Shown here in pieces: positions 19,902 through 25,057 of a stretch of 25,057 nt of DNA. The translations under genes and the position numbers were made by a program. This DNA comes from Pelargonium cotyledonis (lineage: Eukaryota > Streptophyta > Magnoliopsida > Geraniales > Geraniaceae), in the NCBI GenBank assembly GCA_036897625.1, contig JAYMTA010000704.1, positions 1 through 25,057 on the forward strand, written 5' to 3'. The notes under the pieces are model-generated. The model was not told the origin of the DNA. It saw only the letters and a program-made list of their open reading frames with translations, and did not search any database. Position 1 is the first letter of the stretch; each line of letters starts with the position of its first letter.

Positions 19902-20145
19902 ACCAAGCAATGTTGTTTGTCCAATTTTATATATGATAATAATATGTTTTCCTATATATATATTTATATATATATTTGTTTCTCAAGCTTGCTTCTCATA
20001 TCAGTACTGGGCTAACGAGTACGGAACTGTATATTTGTTCAGTCTGGAGAACTAAAATTAGTAACTAATTCTTAATCTCCTATACCAAAATGGTAAAAGC
20101 GGAGGGAGAGTGTTTTGTATAAATTAAAGTATTAATTTTTAAGAA

Positions 20146-20220
20146 TTAGTACTTTTCTCTTGTACTAAATTTTTGCCTTCCTGGTTCTCAATAATATAGT
20201 ACCGCTTACCTATTAAAAAA
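20146..20220 (+). mobile_element. 75-bp LINE 3' tail with 15-bp TSD
   Basis: The sequence contains tagtaccgcttacctatta followed by an A-run, the same 3' end as LINE copies A, B and C. The 15-mer attaatttttaagaa at 20131-20145 is repeated with one mismatch at 20221-20235. It is an extremely 5'-truncated LINE insertion with no coding sequence. The AT-rich duplication is weaker evidence than that of copy B, but the two signals agree. Confidence 0.75.
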
Positions 20221-20323
20221 ATTAATTTTTTAGAAATACTGTCTCTTCTTAAGAGTTCATGATCCCTTTTGAACGAGAAGGTAATAAGCTTTGGAGCTGA
20301 AGGTGTTAACATAATGGAGAGAG

Positions 20324-20513
20324 ACCTTTACTAATTAAATTTTAACATGTACTTTCAAAATGATCAAAAATAAATATTATTTCACATGTTGACCGTTATT
20401 ATTTCAGATGTTAACCCATAGTTGACCGTTATATACAACGGGCAACCTTTACTAATTAAATTTTAATATGTCCTTTCAAAATTATCAAAAATAAATGTTA
20501 TTTCACATGTTGA
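20324..20513 (+). repeat. 69-bp direct repeat, two copies
   Basis: Copies at 20324-20392 and 20445-20513 begin acctttactaattaaat and end ttatttcacatgttga, with about five mismatches, and have 52 bases between them. The spacer itself contains gttgaccgtta words similar to the sequence just after copy 1 (tgaccgttatt). Probably a local tandem duplication of non-coding DNA. Confidence 0.8.
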
Positions 20514-20929
20514 ACTCGTGCAAACATAATAGATGATATATGATTGAACAATATTTCAAAAATAAATGGGATAGTATGAATATTTTACTTATAAAAGTGG
20601 AGGTAATATGTCGATTCATAATATATCTCTATCTACTTCTATGACTGAAGTAAACTTTTTTTTTGCTTCTCTTACCTTTTTCATCATTATAGAAGTGACC
20701 CAAAAGCACACTTAAACAAACAATTTTTTGGTTCTTGTGCTGTCAAATTAATGAAGTGGCAATTCGAGTATGAGAGTGACAGAGTGACGTCTACAAATGC
20801 AAATGTGTTCCCAAACAACCTCTAATTCAAAGATCTCTCAATATTTTGTAAAATCAACTATAATAATGGAGAGAGAATCAAGAGATTAATATCATAATAA
20901 ATAAGAATTGATCAAGCAACTTGTATTTG
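20514..20929. other. AT-rich intergenic stretch
   Basis: No gene, RNA or terminal repeat is supported here. Confidence 0.4.
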
Positions 20930-21230
20930 ACTTTTCAAAACATTTTTACCGTTGGGATTATTGGAACTCAAAAAAGGTATGTATTGAAAAGGGAAACTGT
21001 CATTGAATTACTCCATACCCTATAATAAATGTAATTTCTCTTGCGAGAACCTGGAGGTGTTGGATGCAAGAGATTGCATAGGATTTGAAGGAGACAGTGA
21101 TTTGCTTAATCTTGCATCTCATATCAACTCATTTCAATGTCAAGGTTCTGTTTTGTACAACGAGGAAGATGAATGAGACGATTATATTGATCACGATGAT
21201 CTGATTTATAATGGTTACGGATCTAACTGA
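20930..21230 (+). pseudogene. Collapsed second copy of the F-box/LRR gene
   Basis: Bases about 20930-21005 resemble the promoter of the F-box gene (shared accgttggga and attattggaactcaaaa). Only about 40 bases later, at 21042, the sequence encodes CENLEVLDARDCIGF and LLNLASHI, matching residues near the last LRR of the upstream gene (CKNLEVLEVKDCIGF). The frame meets a TGA at 21174-21176 and then continues as an acidic tail (DDYIDHDD) to a TGA at 21228-21230. The F-box, intron and most LRRs are gone, so this is a tandem duplicate that lost roughly 0.8 kb internally. No function is expected. Confidence 0.8.
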
Positions 21231-22222
21231 GAACACTTTATTGTTTTAAAATTTTAGCTTTTAAGTTTGAAACTACGTGTAGTGTTGTGTTGTCTGATGA
21301 TAATTACAAATTATTAGTGAAAGCCACAGTCTGGTCATGTTTGCCCAACGTTTTAAGTTAAATTCATATTATTTGCCTTCTTTACTATTTCATGGCACAT
21401 AAAATGTTAACAAGCAGAGTAAGAAACAGAAACAGAAACAAAAGGTTAGAGAAAGAATAAGCGCCTATTTGACTTGGATTAAATATGAAGATTCTAAAAT
21501 ATGAATATGTTCCTTATTTTGCAACATTACTTGCTGCATTAAAAGGGCTGATTCTAATTGATGGGGGTAAGACTATAGGTCTAAAAATAAAACATATAAC
21601 TATAATTATAACTATGAATCAAGACATATTGGGACAAGGGTTTAATATCATTTTGGATTTTCTCTGATGTTTCGAATTCGAGTCTCTTTGTCGACGGTAT
21701 GAGGTGAAATTTATGATGACGCTTCCTTTGAGAGTGAGAAACATTGTTACTTCTAATATAATGTCCCATCGATGATAATAAAAAACTATAACCACAATAG
21801 ATAGCTAAAATACAATTAATCTCTATGTATCACGCCCTCGCTATGTACCAGAGCAACAGTCTCGCAGATGTTCAAACTAGATTCAAACTTTGCTAGAAGT
21901 GAAAAGAGAAGACACTCTATAAAAAAGTCACCAAAAAGATGGAACATGATGTATACAAATCTCACACTCAGCAACTTTTTCTCTTACAAAATGTAAATCA
22001 AGTTCAACATGTTTAATGTGTTGATGCTAACATAATTACAAAAAATAATAGTAGGTTTGGAATGAGCATTATGCAATTCAAGAAGAAGACTACGCAACCG
22101 TTTCAGTAAAAATATTAGAGTCAACGCGATATTCAACTTCAGTACTAGACCGAGCGTTGCCGCTTGGAGAGCCAAGAAATAATTAGGCTATCAACAAGAA
22201 ATTAAGACACTATAACTTGAAG
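21231..22222. other. AT-rich intergenic stretch
   Basis: Only short, non-conserved ORFs occur and I see no supported feature. A (G/A)AAACA short tandem (gaaacagaaacagaaaca) lies near 21424-21441. Confidence 0.4.
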
Positions 22223-22516
22223 CACTACAAAAAAACTCTCAATCTGTGACGAAAATTTCTGTCACAAATTTGTGGATTTCAGTCACAAAATGTAATTTGT
22301 GACGGAACTGTGACAGAATATTTATGTCATTATATGAGTTGTCACAGATGGTTATGCCAGAAATTTTTGTCACAAATGTGTGTTTGTGACAAAAATTTCT
22401 CACAAATGTGTATCTGTGACAGAAAATATAAATTATCTCACAATTTATAACGGATCTGTGACGGAAAATTTTCTGTCACAGATTTTCCGTCACAGTTTGT
22501 AATTTTTTTTGTAGCG
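22223..22516. mobile_element. CACTA-type MITE with 3-bp TSD
   Basis: The left end cactacaaaaaaa and the complement of the right end cgctacaaaaaaa differ by one base. Both are flanked by the triplet aag (22220-22222 and 22517-22519), the CACTA duplication size. The interior is built from subterminal ctgtgacgg/ccgtcacag words in both orientations, including a 14-bp exact inverted pair at 22456-22469 and 22482-22495. At 294 bp it has no coding capacity. The changed terminal base of the right end would probably impair mobilisation. Confidence 0.87.
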
Positions 22517-23152
22517 AAGTGGGCCGAAGTGTGTCAGGGCAACGAGCACGAGAGAGCAAACTATCTCAGAAAAGAACTTCACCCCTTCTAAGAAGCTTGT
22601 TTTCCCAAATTTTCTCTAGGTCCTCACAGGGAATGCAGCGAAGTTCAATCACCATCATTAGGTGGGAGGGATACGACCCCAAGGAAGAAGTCGAAGCTTG
22701 TCAAATTTATAATTTTACTATAAATAAGTTTATGAAAATTTTAAATGAACCCTAAATTAAATTTCTCAAATTTAATACATTTCCCTAAATGTCTAATAAT
22801 TTCAAAAATAACCCTAGACTAAATTTGTCAAAATTATAATGTCTCTAAAATTAACCTTAGATTAAAATTTTGTTTTATAATTGAGATAAATACTCCACAA
22901 ACCCCACTCTCCAGGTACCTAGACAAATATTTGGGCTCTAGCGCACAGTACCCACACTCTCTACTATTTGGTCACGTGAGTCTATCTGTTAGGTTTAGTT
23001 AACGGAACCGTTAACATCACTGACGTGGCGTTGTCGTGCCATTTAATTTAATATTAATTAATATTTTATTACGTGTCGCTGACGTGGTAATTTAATTAAT
23101 TTTAAATTCTAAACGACACATGTCACATTTTTATAGGTCAAATTTTAATTAT
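22517..23152. other. Intergenic DNA, possible Mutator-type fragment
   Basis: A 78-codon ORF at 22519-22755 has no recognisable features. From about 22910 to 23110 there are words usual near plant MULE ends (ggtacctagacaaa, ggaaccgttaac, gacgtggcg, gctgacgtgg). The matching other end is not clear, so I list it only as a possible fragment. Confidence 0.35.
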
Positions 23153-23281
23153 GGGTAAAATGTCACTGGCCCCTTGGACATTTTTGTTTAAATCTAAAAA
23201 AATTGAAAATGTGTTTTTACAATTTTGCCCTTTATAGTTTTCAATTTTTTATAATTTTACCCTCTCTTTCCTCTCTCTTCC

Positions 23282-23309
23282 CTCTCTCTCTCTCTCTCTC
23301 TCTCTCTTG
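23282..23309. repeat. (CT)14 microsatellite
   Basis: A perfect run of 14 CT units at the inner edge of the left arm of the inverted-repeat element. The right arm has a matching but imperfect GA-rich tract at 23806-23860. Confidence 0.92.
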
Positions 23310-23911
23310 TAAAATCCAAGCACGTCAGGAAACAACAATAATTACAGAATGAATAATTCTTTTCCTTTTACACCTTTGACCGAAAGGGGGATCAAAGGAC
23401 CAAATTACCAATTTTAGGTTGGAAAACATTGAAATTATGAAGATTTTTTTTTTTGTTTGTTTAATTTTCATAGGAACAGAACAAAGTTTTCTCCAGATGT
23501 TCATGGAATTTCAAGTCCATTTCAAAAGATCCAATAAGTACAAGTTCTCATAGGCACAATTAAAAAAATGCCACAAAACAAATAAAAAAATCAAAATCAC
23601 CAATCTCTAAGTCCACAAGAAACTGAAGGAAAGAGAGATTTACAGAAGGTTTAAGCAATATCAAAAATAAAAAACTGATTTGAAGCGCCATCAAAATGGG
23701 CAAATAAAAATCAAATTCTATGAAACGAAGCACCAAAGAGCAAAACCCAGTTGAAGAATAACGTAGTAGATTGAAAACTATGAATGGCTCCTCATGTTTT
23801 TACAGTAGAGAGAGAGAGAAGATGGAGGACGTAGGAGAGAGAAGAGAGAGGAAGGAGAGGGTAAAATTATAAAAAATTGAAAACTATAAAAAAAAATTGA
23901 AAACTATAAAG

Positions 23912-24029
23912 GGTAAAATAGTAAAAGCACAATTTTATTTATTTTTAGGTTTAAAATATTTGTCTAAAACGGTAAAATAGTAAAAGCACAATTTTATTTA
24001 TTTTTAGGTTTAAAATATTTGTCTAAAAC
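23912..24029 (+). repeat. Perfect 59-bp tandem duplication
   Basis: Unit ggtaaaatagtaaaagcaca...gtctaaaac occurs twice without mismatch at 23912-23970 and 23971-24029. Just upstream, attgaaaactataaa is also duplicated with a 20-bp period (23876-23910). The lack of any difference points to a recent event or an assembly artefact. Confidence 0.92.
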
Positions 24030-24264
24030 GACGTCGTTTTGGCCACGTCATGCTTTTCGTACACATGGCATGACGACGTGGAATGGAGTGATGAGGTGGC
24101 AGGCCGACGTGACATTTTTGTTGACGTGTCGGTAACTTACCGGTTATCATAGGTCATTTGGACTTTTTTCAAAAAAATGGAAAGTTAAAGGTCTAAAACC
24201 ATGCAAAACCCTAATTGAGAACCAAATTCAAAAAATTGGTAAGTCCAAGGGGCCCAATACGTCC

Positions 24265-25057
24265 TATTGATTAGACCGACTTACAGTTTGTAGACACAAA
24301 TAAGATATCTACCAACTTCACTTTTATCAATAGTACATATGCTCTAAAAAGTCGAGCATATATAAATACTTATATCACTTTTATCCATAGTATTGAGATC
24401 CATACTACATTATACGATTGTGTTGAGATCCTAATTTTCATGTTGAAGACGGTCCCTCCAACACATATTTAAGGTATTCGCTTAACAGTGTGTTGAGTTA
24501 TGCATACATGTTCAATCGCTCGGATTTAGAGCACTAACCCATACTGTTACCTGATTCAGAAATCCAAACTAGACACCTTATTTTAACTTGAATGAAAATA
24601 ACAACTAAACATTGACTAAGTCAAAATAAAGGAAACAAAATGAACCACTTAAATTCACTTTTAATTGAACTATTTTTTTACCCGGTATTGCTCGGTTATT
24701 TGTTTTAGTTTGCATTAACATTGACTGATTTAATAATTTATTCTCTCGGTCATAAATTTTCAACTAAAATTTTAAATTTAAAGAAAAATAACATATTTGT
24801 ATATTCTTTCAAGTGTTAAGAATTTTGGTTTATTTAATTTATTTTAGAAAACAAAATATTATTACATTGAAATAAAAATGAGTATTAATTAATTAAATAT
24901 TGAAAATTAGTTATTAGACTATATAAATAATTATTAAGAAAACTCACACTCTATAATGGAATACCCTTATATTTTTTGGGTGTGAGACTTTTAGTTTGAA
25001 TTATGTAAAAAATAAAATAAAACAAATTATGTTTAAATAATTTGAACTCTTCAAATT
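24265..25057. other. AT-rich intergenic DNA to the window end
   Basis: No ORF, RNA or terminal repeat is supported. A small inverted word pair (gtacatatgctc and gagcatatata near 24332-24365) is too short to interpret. Confidence 0.4.

Larger units (their letters stand above)
23153..24264. mobile_element. Mutator-like element with long inverted repeats
   Basis: Bases 23231-23260 are the exact reverse complement of 23861-23890, and the match extends outward with gaps to the ggccccttggac words at both ends (23168-23179 and the complement at 24244-24256) and inward into CT/GA-rich tracts. The right arm also contains cacgtcat and gacgtgtcgg words typical of plant MULE ends. The roughly 500-bp middle has no transposase ORF. 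The right arm is longer because of a 59-bp tandem duplication. No 9-bp duplication could be confirmed, so the exact ends and superfamily are tentative. Confidence 0.6.

Noticed and set aside
19932..19979. AT dinucleotide tract as an origin or matrix element
   Set aside because: tatata runs are common in plant 3' flanks, and nothing else supports a function.
21485..21667. A 60-codon ORF
   Set aside because: Short, AT-rich, no flanking gene signals and overlapping an equally short ORF on the other strand.
22519..22755. A 78-codon ORF just after the CACTA-type MITE
   Set aside because: It opens on a non-ATG or marginal start beside the element's end. The product has no recognisable motif and the region downstream is AT-rich non-coding DNA.

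Overview
This window looks like nuclear DNA from a flowering plant, most likely a eudicot. The evidence is GT-AG introns, TATA boxes 50-70 bases upstream of start codons, an organelle-targeted J-domain protein, a plant-type F-box/LRR gene, and long AT-rich intergenic DNA filled with nested plant transposons. I cannot name the species.

Genes. Only one clearly intact gene is visible: a two-exon chloroplast J-domain co-chaperone of the J20 type (2065-2822, +). A two-exon F-box/LRR gene (18908-19901, +) is preserved except for one in-frame stop at codon 21. A collapsed second copy of it (promoter segment joined to the 3' end) lies 1 kb downstream (20930-21230). A 64-codon ORF at 17885-18079 may be a small unknown gene.

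Transposons, left to right: the 5' part of a decayed Ty3/gypsy-like LTR element (1-1497); a tRNA-derived SINE on the minus strand with 8-bp target-site duplications (3585-3832); a foldback element with roughly 0.7-kb inverted arms (5392-7954), whose right arm holds a Mutator-like element with 9-bp duplications (6429-7397); a small CACTA-type element (termini near 8049 and 11733) split by an L1-type LINE that has an RRM in ORF1 and has lost most of its reverse transcriptase (8280-11582); a 5'-truncated LINE with a perfect 16-bp duplication (13477-13752) next to a Ty1/copia RNase H relic (13769-14215); a longer 5'-truncated LINE carrying the RT domain (14411-16387); a hAT-like element (16851-17691); a 75-bp LINE tail with its own 15-bp duplication (20146-20220); a 294-bp CACTA-type MITE with 3-bp duplications (22223-22516); and a second long-inverted-repeat, Mutator-like element (23153-24264).

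Four LINE copies share one 3' terminal motif (about GTACCRCTTGCYTAT followed by poly-A), so one related LINE lineage has repeatedly seeded this locus. The window is best read as two old genes embedded in layered insertions, not as an operon or a cooperating system. I found no convincing new biological system. The most unusual structures are the foldback element with the Mutator insertion in one arm, and the F-box gene stopped by a single codon.
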